Positions 39,801 through 54,800 of a stretch of DNA of 64,000 nucleotides are shown here, one piece after another (within the stretch, counting starts at the first letter, position 1; every line of letters starts with the position of its first letter). The notes under the pieces were generated by a model. The model saw only the letters and a list, made by a program, of their open reading frames with translations. It had not been told where the DNA came from and searched no databases. The translations under genes were made by a program, and so were the position numbers. The stretch lies in assembly GCA_949775045.1 (NCBI GenBank), contig OX459101.1, forward strand, positions 7,516,394 to 7,580,393, read 5' to 3'. Origin of the DNA: Metridium senile. Taxonomy: Eukaryota; Cnidaria; Anthozoa; Actiniaria; Metridiidae.

Positions 39801-42800
39801 CGATGGTGGACAGGGCGTGGTCGTTTGAAGTGTGCTTTTGTACGTACTATGATACCGAGTAACATGTGTGGGCGTGGTTCATCAAGACCTGGATAACAAA
39901 TAACGGAGGTTTAGATATTGCAAAGACATTTGCAAGTTATTAAAGTCAATGATCATCGTTATCACCATCATCTTCTTCACTATTACTATCATAATCACTA
40001 TCATCATCGCTATCACCAACGCTATCACCAACGCTATCACCAACGCTACCATTGTCATAATTATCATCATAACAATCACTATCATCATCACTGCCACAAT
40101 CCAGCATTATCGTTATAATCACCCTAACCATCATGATAATCACCACCACCATCATTATCATGATTATCACCACCACCATCGTCATAATTATCATCATAAC
40201 AATCACTATCATCATCACCAACACGACCGTCACAACCACCATAATCATCACTGCCGCAATCCGGCATTATCGTTATAATCACCCTAACCATCATCATAAT
40301 CACCACCACCACCACCATCATTATCATGATTATCACCACCACCATCATTATCATGATTATCACCACCACCATAATCATCATCATCACCACCACCACCACC
40401 ACCACCACCACCATCATTATCATGATTATCACCACCACCACCATCATAATCATCATCACCATCACCACCACCATTATCATAATCATCATCATCACCACCA
40501 TCACCACCACCATTATCATAATCATCATCATCACCACCATTATCATGATTATCACCACCACCATCATCATAATCATCACCACCATCACCACCACCACCAT
40601 TATCATGATTATCACCACCACCATCATCATAATCATCATCATCACCACCATCACCACCACCATCACCATCATTATCATGATTATCACCACCACCATCATC
40701 ATAATCATCATCACCACCACCACCATTATCATAATCATCACCACCATCACCACCACCATTATCATAATCATCATCACCATCACCACCACCATTATCATAA
40801 TCATCATCATCACCACCATCACCACCACCATTATCATAATCATCACCACCATCACCAACATTATCATGATTATCACCACCACCATCATCATAATCATCAT
40901 CATCACCACCATCACCACCACCACCATTATCATGATTATCACCACCACCATCATCATAATCATCATCATCACCACCATCACCACCATCACCATCATTATC
41001 ATGATTATCACCACCACCATCATCATAATCATCATCATCACCACCAACACCACCACCATTATCATGATTATCACCACCACCACCATCACAATCATCATCA
41101 CCATCACCACCACCATTATCATGATTATCACCACCACCATCATTATCATGATTATCACCACCACCATAATCATCATCATCATCACCACCACCACCACCAT
41201 TATCATCATCATCATCATCACCACCACCACCACCATTATCATGATTATCACCACCACCATCATCATAATCATCATCATCACCACCATCACCACCACCATT
41301 ATCATAATCATCATCACCATCACCACCACCATTATCATAATCATCATCATCACCACCATCACCACCACCATTATCATAATCATCATCATCACCACCATTA
41401 TCATGATTATCACCACCACCATCATCATAATCATCATCATCACCACCATCACCACCATTATCATGATTATCACCACCACCATCATCATAATCATCATCAT
41501 CACCACCATCACCACCACCATCACCATCATTATCATGATTATCACCACCACCATCATAATCATCATCATCACCACCACCATTATCATGATTATCACCACC
41601 ACCACCATCATAATCATCATCACCATCACCACCACCATTATCATGATTATCACCACCACCATCATTATCATGATTATCACCACCACCATCATCATAATCA
41701 TCATCATCACCACCATCACCACCACCATTATCATAATCATCATCACCATCACCACCACCATTATCATAATCATCATCATCACCACCATCACCACCACCAT
41801 TATCATAATCATCACCACCATCACCACCATTATCATGATTATCACCACCACCATCATCATAATCATCATCACCACCATCACCACCATTATCATGATTATC
41901 ACCACCACCATCATCATAATCATCATCATCACCACCATCACCACCACCATCACCATCATTATCATGATTATCACCACCACCATCATAATCATCATCATCA
42001 CCACCACCATTATCATGATTATCACCACCACCATCATCATAATCATCATCATCACCACCATCACCACCACCATTATCATAATCATCATCACCATCACCAC
42101 CACCATTATCATAATCATCATCATCACCACCATCACCACCACCATTATCATAATCATCATCATCACCACCATTATCATGATTATCACCACCACCATCATC
42201 ATAATCATCATCATCACCACCATCACCACCATTATCATGATTATCACCACCACCATCATCATAATCATCATCATCACCACCATCACCACCACCATCACCA
42301 TCATTATCATGATTATCACCACCACCATCATAATCATCATCATCACCACCACCATTATCATGATTATCACCACCACCACCATCATAATCATCATCACCAT
42401 CACCACCACCATTATCATGATTATCACCACCACCATCATTATCATGATTATCACCACCACCATCATCATAATCATCATCATCACCACCATCACCACCACC
42501 ATTATCATAATCATCATCACCATCACCACCACCATTATCATAATCATCATCATCACCACCACCATTATCATAATCATCACCACCATCACCACCATTATCA
42601 TGATTATCACCACCACCATCATCATAATCATCATCACCACCATCACCACCACCACCATCATTATCATGATTATCACCACCACCATCATCATAATCATCAT
42701 CACCATCACCACCACCACCATCACCATCATTATCATGATTATCACCACCACCATAATCATCATCATCACCATCACCATCACCATCATTATCATGATTATC

Positions 42801-45800
42801 ACCACCACCATAATCATCATCATCACCATCACCATCATTATCATGATTATCACCACCACCATAATCATCATCATCACCACCACCATCATTATCATGATTA
42901 TCACCATCACCATCATCATAATCATCATCACCATCACCACCACCATCATTATCATGATTATCACCACCACCATCATCATAATCATCATCATCACCACCAC
43001 CATTATCATGATTATCACCACCACCACCATCATAATCATCATCACCATCACCACCACCATTATCATGATTATCACCACCATCATTATCATGATTATCACC
43101 ACCACCATCATCATAATCATCATCATCACCACCATCACCACCACCATTATCATAATCATCATCACCATCACCACCACCATTATCATAATCATCATCACCA
43201 TCACCACCACCATTATCATAATCATCATCATCACCACCATCACCACCACCATTATCATAATCATCATCATCACCACCATCACCACCATTATCATGATTAT
43301 CACCACCACCATCATCATAATCATCATCATCACCACCATCACCACCATTATCATGATTATCACCACCACCATCATCATAATCATCATCATCACCACCATC
43401 ACCACCACCATCACCATCATTATCATGATTATCACCACCACCATCATAATCATCATCATCACCACCACCATTATCATGATTATCACCACCACCACCATCA
43501 TAATCATCATCACCATCACCACCATTATCATGATTATCACCACCACCATCATTATCATGATTATCACCACCACCATAATCATCATCATCACCACCACCAC
43601 CATTATCATAATCATCATCATCACCACCACCACCACCATTATCATGATTATCACCACCACCATCATCATAATCATCATCATCACCACCATCACCACCACC
43701 ACCATTATCATGATTATCACCACCACCATCATCATAATCACCACCATCACCACCACCACCATCACCATCATTATCATGATTATCACCACCACCATCATCA
43801 TAATCATCATCATCATCACCACCACCACCACCATCATTATCATGATTATCACCACCACCATCATAATCATCATCACCATCACCACCATCACCACCACCAC
43901 CATCATTATCATGATTATCACCACCACCATCATCATAATCATCATCACCATCACCACCACCATCATTATCATGATTATCACCACCACCATCATCATAATC
44001 ATCATCACCATCACCACCACCACCATCACCATCATTATCATGATTATCACCACCACCATAATCATCATCATCACCATCACCATCATTATCATGATTATCA
44101 CCACCACCATAATCATCATCATCACCATCACCATCATTATCATGATTATCACCACCACCATAATCATCATCATCACCACCACCATCATTATCATGATTAT
44201 CACCATCACCAGCATCATCATAATCATCATCACCATCAAAAGTAAAAAAAAAAAAACCAGCAGACAAACAATCACTATGGTTTGACTTTTATTCATACAG
44301 CTACAGTTAATAACAGACAGACAGACAGTTGTTCATACCTGGCCCATCAAAAGGCAGTAGTTCAGGAGGAATAGGTGAATGAGACGCGAGTGGTACCATG
44401 TACATGTCTTTAACTCCGCTATAACAGTTACTAACAACCCCACATCGTTTACGACTGTAGAAATACGAATACAGGGAAACATAGCTTGTCTTCTCGTCAT
44501 CTGTTGAAACTTCGTAACGGATTACTGATACATCCTGTAGAAAGGCAAAATCGAGCATTATTATCACTATCGCACTTTAGTATAAATACGAAGGTGGTTA
44601 TGGAAAATTGCGCACGTTGATTGGTCAAGAAAGTGACAATATTTCTCGATAATCCTACAGCGTTTCGCGCGCTTTTAGAAATGAAAAATGAACAGCTTTT
44701 GTTCTTGTTTTAATTTTTGAAATAATCCCTTGTGTATTTATACTCAAACAATTATTCACCTCAGGCTCAGTGAGTATCGGTGAATAACAACATTGACTTC
44801 GTCTCGGTTATTATTTACTGATATTCACTTCGCCTTTGGTGAATAATTGTTAAATATCACATCAATGATATCACCTCGCAACACTCAACATCACAGCACA
44901 TTGCAACACATCAAATGACATCACACTGCAACACTTTACACCACATTACATCTAATGACACCACCTCACAACACTTCACAGCACAGCACATCGCAACGCA
45001 TCGAATGACATCACAGCACATCGCATTGCAACGCATCGAATGCATGTCACCTCGCAACACTTCACATCACATTACAACGAATGACATCACTTCACAACAC
45101 GACGCAACCAATGACATCACTTCGCAACACTTCACATCACAGCACATCGAATGATATCACCTCAAAACACTTCACATCACATTACAATGAATGACACCAC
45201 CTCACAACACTTCACATAGCAACTCATTGAATGATATCACCTCGCAACACTTCACATCACAACTCATTCAATGATATCACCTCGAAACACTTCACATCAC
45301 AACACATCACATTGCTAAGCATCGCATCACCGCAACGTATCACATGACATACCCTAGAAGTAGAGTGCCGTAACTGCCGTATATAATCCCATACTTGTGA
45401 ATAGCCAATACGACCCTGAAGGTGGACTGTATCTGGTAACATCTGAAACAGGTCATCACATGGCCCAGACACTTTAAAAGCATTAGTACTAAACTTGGAT
45501 ACACTCTGCATCATGATGTAACCTTTCCAAACCGGTTTATCCCGTTTAACAGGTTGGACAGGAGCTGGTGGAGATACTGATCCCACATCAAATGAGTCTG
45601 TTGAACTGAAATGAAAGGTGAAGACACTCTTAGTATCAGAGGAATAGCTTGAGAAAACAGACGTTCCTTCCCTCCTCTTTTCCAGTTTCAGCGGAATTGA
45701 ATAAGTTAAATAATGATATGGAATAGATATTGCAATTTAATTTCCTACTTCAAGCATGTTCAAGTATGAAAATATGAAATAACCCCGAGATAATAAAAGG

Positions 45801-48800
45801 CCCGGGCAAACGGTTTCAACATTTGCTTCAACATCTGTTCAATTTTGTTGAATGGCAATGTTTAAACGCTTTAAAACTCTTTCAACATTGTTGCAACCTG
45901 TTGAATTGGTGTTGAAAGAGTCTAAAAGCGTTTTGTGCCTTGCCGTGGCCGTGATGTTTCTAGAATTTGTTGTGCCTTGATCGCGTTTGTGCTGTGAGCT
46001 TTTCATAGCCATACCAAATCTGCTCTAATGTAGAGGAAGTGAGAGTGAGTGTGATGCCAGCAGAAAAAGCACTGTGGATCTGCTGTGGAAAATATTATTA
46101 TTATATTATCATGTTCAAGTATGCTTTACGCGTCTTTATCCAGTAAAAGATCAAAGGAAAAGGCATAAATCTTTACCTGACTGATGGAATTTCCATGCTT
46201 ATGGGGGGTGGTGAAGGAACTGAGCTCTCAGCCATAGCCTGGATCCTATAGAGAACAAATAATAACAACGGTTATGATCACGATGTCAATGCAATCCCAT
46301 TCGGCGTTATATTATACTGTGCATGCTCATCGAGCATGAACATGCGCAGTAAGAGCTAGCGGCGAATGGGGAAGAGATTGTCAATGCTGCTGCAGTTAAG
46401 GATGACAATGAGGGCGATAACGATAATAATAAACGATGATTTTTAAGATGATGATAGTAATGATGTCAATAATTATGATGATGATGGTGATAATAATAAT
46501 AATAATGGCATTGAATGATGATGATGATAATAACAATGATAATAATAGTGATGTCAATAATGATGATGATGATGATAATAATAATGATGGCAATGATGAT
46601 GATGATGATGATGATGTCAATAATGATGAGGATGATAATAAATCATCATCATTAATGATGACAATGATGATTATGATAGCCACAATGACAAAACAAACAC
46701 AAAGAAAACAATCACAAATTAACACATTTGAACCACTCACGTTGTTGTAGTAGAAACAAGCATCATTGTATCTTCTTGTCGTGGGTGTTCCCCAGGGGGC
46801 TGTATTTTACCCGTACAAATACGACAATTGAGATCAAATAGATGGATACGATGTTGGTCTGTAGTATCCACTAACAATGGTCCAGGTGAAGTATTACTGT
46901 CTGGTTCTGCCACCTCGGACGTTTCTTTCTCCTTGGATGGCGCTCTTGACTGCAGATACATAGATAGTTAGTTTAATAAAACTTAAAATAAAATCGTTCT
47001 CAAATCAAACATTTCAAATCCTAATGAAAGAAGCAAAACTAAATCATTCAAACCATTTCTAATCAAGTTCCTTAAAGTACAATTTTAATTTGTAAGTTTT
47101 ATTTTTAAATTCATATATTTTAATAATTTTGTTTGATACAAATAAATGCTATATATAATCTTAGATAATATTAAAAGGGAAGAGCCACCCTGTTGATCTG
47201 TTAATAAAGTCTATATTATTATTGTCATTAATATTTTTAAAAAATGACAGGAACTATTTTTTTATAGAATTTTTTATAAGAAATTTCCTTTCTCCTTGGA
47301 CGTATGACTACAAAAAATAAATATTGCACATTTTGTTATTGCTATATTTACTTTACCTCAAGTGTGCTAAGGTCTTCATCCTCATCAAGCTCAATTTCCC
47401 CCTAAACAAACAAAGAATAACTGAGTTTAAAATATACTCTACAAAATTTCTAGATTCTGATTGGACGAGAAGAGTATAAATAGATCATTAATTGTGCACT
47501 GCAGGGTACCAATTAAGTTGATAATAATCAGAATAAAATAAATAAAAACAAATATATATAAAAAAATCACTTTTTAAACATCATGTATTTTGCAAACACT
47601 AGTTGGGGAGATTCACACTCTACATTAATTATTTTGGGCGAGAAGAGTATAAATAGATCATTAATTGTACACTGCAGGGTACTACCAATTAAGTTGATAC
47701 TAATCAGAATAAAATAAATAAATAGAACAAATATATATAAAAAATCACTTTTTTAACGTCTCAATGTATTTTGCATGCAGACACAAGTACCCCACTAGTT
47801 GGGAAGACTCACACTCTACGTTAAATATTTTGGCACACAACTCTGCTAACAAATTTCTGTCTTTCCAACTATGTGAACAAGCACCAACAGTTTTTGGTAT
47901 TGTATATACAACCAACCTTGTGTGTTTTCTTGATGTGTCCTTTAGTAGCATTAATATCAAGTTGATTCTGTTTAATCATCTCAATTGTCTGCAAACAATA
48001 GGTAATACAATGAAATTTGTAACACCTTAAAAAAATGTTATCTTTACTGATGTTTCAAGCATTAGCCCTTTGTCGGAGTAAAAGAGTTAGACTAAGAGAT
48101 ATACCAAGTAAACATGGGGGGCGGCAATATTGAGGGGGGTCACATTATTTTTGGAAGCTAAATAGGGGGTTGTCACTAATTGTATGCAGTTTTAGTAATA
48201 AACTGGGCAAATATATAGGGGTGTTATGATATTTTTTACCAACCAGGCAGGGGGGTGCGTAATATTTGGAAAAGACAACAGGTGATTTTGCCGACTCCCC
48301 ATACACTAATAAATGAAAGCCCCCTTCAATATTAAGCCAACACTCACATGTTTAGTTTCTCGTTCTCTCCAACTTGCCAGCTCTTGACTTGCTAGTTGCT
48401 CTGCTGTCATACCCACTAGTTTGTCCGTCGGCACCTCACCACTGAACACTTGGTGGGACAACACCTGTAGCAATACATAAATATACATAAACAATATATT
48501 CACGGCAGCATATCAACATATTGCTTTATTATCTACTGGCCTTTGCCCAGGTTGAGCCTATAGTTAAGATCTTGTAGGATCTGGTAAAACAGATACATGA
48601 GAAAAATATCAATTGCCTTTGGTGGGACTCAAACCCACAGTTTTGGCTTTCCAGTGCGATGTGTTAACCATTACACCACAAGGACCAACCATGCTGGATA
48701 AGCAGCCGGACAATGTAGTATAGGACAACTATGGGGGTCCCAGGGCGATATTTGGTAAGATCATCCAAGATCTTACTAAAACCTTTGCAAGTAAATTAAA

Positions 48801-51800
48801 TTTCTTGGAAGGATCTTGGGAAGATTTTAATTAATTATTGGCAGAAATTTGAAAGTATTTCCTGCAATTTCTTCAGGTTGAGGGTTACATGCCAAGATCT
48901 TGTAAGATCATGCCTAAATCTTACCAGGATCTTGCATGGTCTTACATAGATCTTGGTAAGATGTTCAACCTAGGTGGGCTTTCTTGGTAATGGTTTTATT
49001 GACAGTTCAAGAGAAAAAAAGGTTTTCTTTACCTTAAAATGTTTCACTAAAATAAGCTAAACTCACACATATGCAAACATTTTTTGTGACATGTCTACCA
49101 AGTTCAGTAAATATCTTTTTTTCTATACCTTATTCCTTAAGTCTTTAAGGTTGAATGCAAGGCTGCGGTACTTGCTCTTGTAGCGTGGCCCAGTTTCGCC
49201 AAATAGTTTGTACAAATCCTCCTCTATGTTGATGGAGATCTTGGCGATGTCCTCAGGGGTCAGCTTGAGTGCAGGGACTTCTTTGACTCTATAGATTTTA
49301 AACAGGAATTGATTAATTTGAGGTATATTATTTCTACTTATTGGTAATGATGACTATTACAGTAATCAAAACGCCTTTTGCAGGATGTGGTAACGTGACC
49401 ATTTCTAAAAAAATAAATAATAAGAGTAGCACAGAATGAATTCCAGAATAGGCTTTTTGCAACAACAGCTCGCATGACCCTAATTTCCCATACAAATCCT
49501 TATAAAATATTGAATTTTATATTTAATGACATTTCTCCTATGCTAAACATTATGAGCAAAAACTTTGGTTTCTTACTAATATGGAGGTGCTCTTTTCATT
49601 TCTGATTCATTTTGACATAGCTGCTTGATTTAAAAGGGGTAGGGTCACATGACCTGTTGTTGCTAAAGGCCTATACTAAAGAATATCAGAACAAACATTC
49701 TCTGGAGGTTTTAGCTCAATATCTTTAAAACTAAGGCTCATAATTTTTTGAAATTATCAAAAATTACAGAAGTTTATACAGTTAAGTCAGTCATAATACA
49801 AATCCTTGTCATCTTTGTTTTGTGCTATTCTTAAATGTTTTTGGGAAATGGTCACATGACCAGGTCCTGCCTGCAAAAGGCCTATTAAGGGGGCTTTCAT
49901 TTATTAGTGTAAGGAGGAAGGGGGAGTTGACAAAATCACTGGTTGTCTTTTCCAAATATTATGCAACCCCCCTTCCTGGTTAGCAAAAATATCATACCCC
50001 CCCCCCTATATTTTTGTCCAGATTCTACTAAATCCCTATAAAACAGCATACAATTTGTAACAACCCCTATATAGCTTCTGAAAACAATGTGACCCCCTCA
50101 ATATTGCTGACCCCTCCCCCCATACACTAATAAATGAAAGCACCCTAAGCTGGTGATCACTCAGCTTTAGTTCTAAATAAGTTTTATGTTTAAACATTTA
50201 CCTGCTTAATAAAATGTCTTTTAAGGTTCTTTTCACATTATCTCTGATGGTTTTCTCTTCTTCTCTCTTGTCTTTCTTTTTCACTTCTTTACTCACTGTA
50301 ATAGATACAATGGCATATAAAATATAAATGTCATCAGAGTCATCACCTTTGTCATCATTGCACAATATCATCAATAACATAACTCATTACCATCTTGTAT
50401 GTCAATGATTTAATACCATTATAAAAAGCATTATTACTATAGCCAACATCATCATTATCATCACCATAATGATTGTCATCATCATCATCTTCTTTATTAT
50501 CATCATCAACCATTATCATCACCATCACCAACATCATTTTATCATCACCAACCTCATCACCATCATCTCAACTGTCACCACCAACATCATCTTTATCATC
50601 ACTATCACCAATATCATCATCATCACCATCATCATCATTATCATAACTATCATCAATATCATCATCATCACCAACATCATCATCACCAACCTCATCACCA
50701 TCATCTCAACTGTCACCACCAACATCATCACTATCATCACTATCATCACCATCATCATTATCATAACTATCACCAATATCATCATCATCATCATCATCAT
50801 CACTATAGCTTACCTGATGGTTTAATCACTTCAAATGTTGGATGTCTATGTAGCCAGTGTATCAATTCTTGTTCGGCAGGTGCTGCAACCCCTGCAATGA
50901 CACGCCCTGTTGACCTCTCTATGACGGCGACCCGCTCCTTGACTTGAGGAGATGATGGTGTTTTAGTGTTGGAAGATTCCCATGGCATTGGTACATTGAT
51001 ACCAGACTAAAGAACACAACAACAACAAAAGTCAATCTTTCATTTGTAAAGCTGTATCAATCACATGAAAGCTATTGAAGAGTAAATGGTTAGAACAGAG
51101 TTGTTGTGAAGTGTATTGATGAGTGGTGATTGTATTGGTGTGTGCAGTCTGATGTTTCCTGAGCGGAAATCTTCATAGCAAACACACAAACAAACAAACA
51201 GACAACAAAACAAAAAAAAACAAAAAAAAACAGACAGACAGACAAACAGACAAACAGACAAACAAACAAACAGACAAACAAACAGACAGACAGACAGACA
51301 AACAAAAAAAACAGACAAACAAAAACAAACTAGACACTCTATGAGAGTGAAGTCGGGCTAGTCATAAAATCAACACAGGAAGCTAAACAATTCTACTTTG
51401 GGCTTCATGTGTTTGTTCCCAAAGCATCATGGGGGACTATATGCGACATGACAGATAGATACATAGATAGATTGACTAAAAGGTAAACCTAGAGTCGGGC
51501 CCTCTAGCCTGACTAATAAACAGACGAACAAGCACAGAAACAAACAAAAACAAACATATGCAATGCACAATCCACAATATGTCCAAAGTCAAAGAGTGAC
51601 AATCTTACAGAGTGGGATGATGTTGGTTTATGTGAACTAGCCATTCTCTTCTTTCTTTCTTCATGCAGCAGATTAATGGCCTCCTGGGCATGTCTACAAC
51701 ATTAATATCATCAATATCAGTACAATGGACCTATATTTAATCATAGAGAGGTGAAATGGTCTAGTGGTCAGGGGACCAAATTCCAGGCCTAATGGTTTGG

Positions 51801-54800
51801 GTTCAATTCCCAGCCCAGGCGGTTATGTTGTGTCCTTGGGCAAGACACTTTACTCTCTATGTGCCTCATCTTCTTGGATAAGGATGTAAAGCCAGAGGTC
51901 CCGTCTGCCTTCACTCTAACTTCCTATATAAGGTGAACGTAAAGGATCCTGTTGTGCTCTTCAAAAAGAGCTGGGGATTGTCTCCCCACACAGCAGTCAG
52001 GTCTCAAACCAGAGCATAAATTATAAGCCTCAAAAAGAATAAATAATAAAATAAATAATAAAATAAATAATAAAATAAATAAATAAATCGTTCTTTAGCG
52101 TGTAATATATTCTTTACAATTTGACTACCGCTGGCAGTAATTTAAGGAAAGGACACATTAGCAAACAATTAAAACACTTGAAAATTTGACGAGCAGTAGT
52201 CAAATTTGAAAGAGTATATTATATGTTCAAAGACAACCGTGAAAAGGTCTATTAAAATAATAAGTAATTATGAGAATATTAAAATGAAATGAACTCAAAC
52301 AAAATGAGATGAAAATTAAATGAGGAAAATTTATGTTTGCCTTACTTCGTTATGCAAGAATCACTACAGTACACAGAGTGAGTCTCAGCATGGTTTTCAC
52401 AGCCTGTATTTATACATTTTCTTTGTGTGCGGCTTGAAAACGAAGCTGGAGTTGGGGTGGTGCGAACCTGAGCAGAAAAAAATTGCAATCATTATGATAC
52501 AATCAATAATTCAGAAAAATTGTTAATGATGACAATGATGGCAATGTTACAGTGCGACTACTAAAACACCCAAAAGCACCCAAGCAAATTTGAAACAAAC
52601 AAAAAATCTTGTGCAGGGTTCTCACAGGATATCGATGTTTCTTATTCAATCTTGAACTATTCTGTTCACATATAATGAAAATTATTAGCATTTTAAGCAA
52701 AAAAAGTCAAACATTTGTAGAGATTCTATTGTTTAAATTCTCAATTGTGATTGGATCATTTTATTTTGGTGGCTTCGGTTTCAGTAGTTGCACTGTAATT
52801 TTGCTGATGATAATTTTGTAATGATGATGGTGATGATGATAGTAATAATGATAATGATGGGTTTGAATTTGATTTGTCTTTTCTTTCATGATCTATTTAT
52901 ATATTTATTTCTATTATAAATTAATTTGCTTGTCTCACAAATGTCAATGGTTTGGTCTGCCACCTTTCAATTTCTACTGTTACTGTGGTTTTCAACTTTC
53001 TGCAAACTCAGACATCATAACGAGTAATCAGCAATAGCCAACAAAGTATTTCACAACTAGACATGACAACTGGAATGTCGGAGTTCGCAAAAAGACAAAA
53101 CCTCCAGTAATATTTATCAGACAATGGGTAGACTGGAATAGGATTAGGTCTTATATTAATATCAGTTGTCAGATCCCTTTTAGGATCAATTCTCTATATG
53201 ATTGGCTTGGCGGGTGTTTGTGAATTGTTAGCATGCAACCTTCAGGGATTTCAATATTCATTTCTATAGATGGATTGTAACCATTGCTAGGAGAGTGAAT
53301 TAAATAAAAGAAACAGCAGCCATGCTGGTGGTCTTGACGAAAGAAAACCATCACCGTGACTGGTGGTTTCCTGGGAATGGTTGCAATCAATTTATTAATT
53401 AAAACTTTACGCTATATCAATATTACTTTTCATATTAACAATAATCATATCACTTATACATACTTTCTTTGGTATCTTGTAAAATGATGAAGTGTCTATG
53501 CTCCTTCTTTTGTCGCCATGGTGATCTCTGTGGCTATCTTCCTTAGACTTTCTGTCATGTCTTTCTCTCTTTCTTCTTTTCTCAGTCTGTAGAAATTACA
53601 TTCAAATGTTGACATGAGCTATATTTTCTGTGCAGCCTTTAATAACCTCTTAAATATGGCATATATAAGTATGAGATCCTAATTCCAATGTAAATTATGC
53701 AGAAATTTGGAGCAGAATAGAAACAAAATTGTAATGTTTTATCTAATAGTATATTCAAACACAATTGCTATATGGAAACTACTGTGGTCCATGGTCATGT
53801 CTTGGCTTAGGTATGAAGTTTATTGTTATTGTCTGATGGGCTGTCCGTTACCAACTGAGTTTTCCGTTGTTCTTCTTCGACATATGTGTTGGGTGTTGTA
53901 TGTAGTTAATACTGAATATAGTGGTAGTGGGTGTGAGTGTGGACATGATAAATCCACATGTAAAATAATAATAAATGTCTTCGTAATAATGTTGTCAAGT
54001 TATAAGCACCTTGGTTGTTGAGTCTGCTGAATGTCTATGATGTTTCTCTCCAGGAATCTTAAGTCTTCTATGTCTTCTACGTTTCTTCATTGAGCTAGAT
54101 TCTTCTGCTTGGCTGTCTTTGTTGGGTTCTATTCCTTGCTCCTTAAGTTTTCGTTTCGCTGGAAAAAAATTGATACTATTTTAAGAAGCCATACTAATGT
54201 TGATTATGATGATGATAACGATGAGTGATAACAAAAACTATAACAAATAATAATAACAGTCATGATGATGATATTATATCAATGATTAAGATAACAATAA
54301 TAATGATCATGATAACAATGAAAACAATCACAGTGATCATGTCAATAACGAAAACGATATAAACTAGTCGGGGTACCCATGAAAAATTCACTACTTTTCC
54401 TAATGCTTGGGCTGCTCTTTGTAATGATTGGGCTCCCTGTGTCAATGATAATCCAAGATTGCGGCCAAAGTGAGATCATTGCAAGACGACTTTGATTTCT
54501 AGTTTTGCAAGCATTTAATTTCTTGTTCCAATTTACCCCCTATTGCACCCACAATTACCTGTTCTTAGCATTTATGGAATTCGTTTGGTGGCACAGTGGG
54601 CGGGTTTATTGGAATAAGATGCTGACATTTTTCGCTTAGCGTACTATATATATGATGATGATGATGATGATGTTAATAAGAATACAGAGGATGGCAGCAA
54701 CAATGGTTACCTATCACACATCTTGGACATATGTATTCAATTCTATTCCTTTCCATCTCTTTTCCTATTTCTTTAGTGATAGAGACACAGTCTCCATGTA

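Noticed and set aside
40124..44296. Overlapping open frames of 1319-1390 codons on both strands (poly-His/Asn/Tyr, poly-Asp/Gly, poly-Met/Val/Ile, poly-Ile/Thr)
   Set aside because: They coexist in four registers over one ATC/ACC tract within a DIDO1 intron whose flanking exons have matching splice phases. The triplet period alone keeps stops away.
44915..45154. Thr/Ser/His/Gln-rich frame
   Set aside because: Follows from the CACATCACA tandem repeat in the SPOC intron.
48614..48687. Functional tRNA gene on the minus strand
   Set aside because: T-stem and B-box are good, but the acceptor stem is mismatched and no clear anticodon stem forms, so a SINE head or pseudogene is more likely.
53707..54021. 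104-residue plus-strand frame with several Cys and Trp
   Set aside because: Lies in a DIDO1 intron opposite to the gene; no motif, no splice signals, composition like random sequence.
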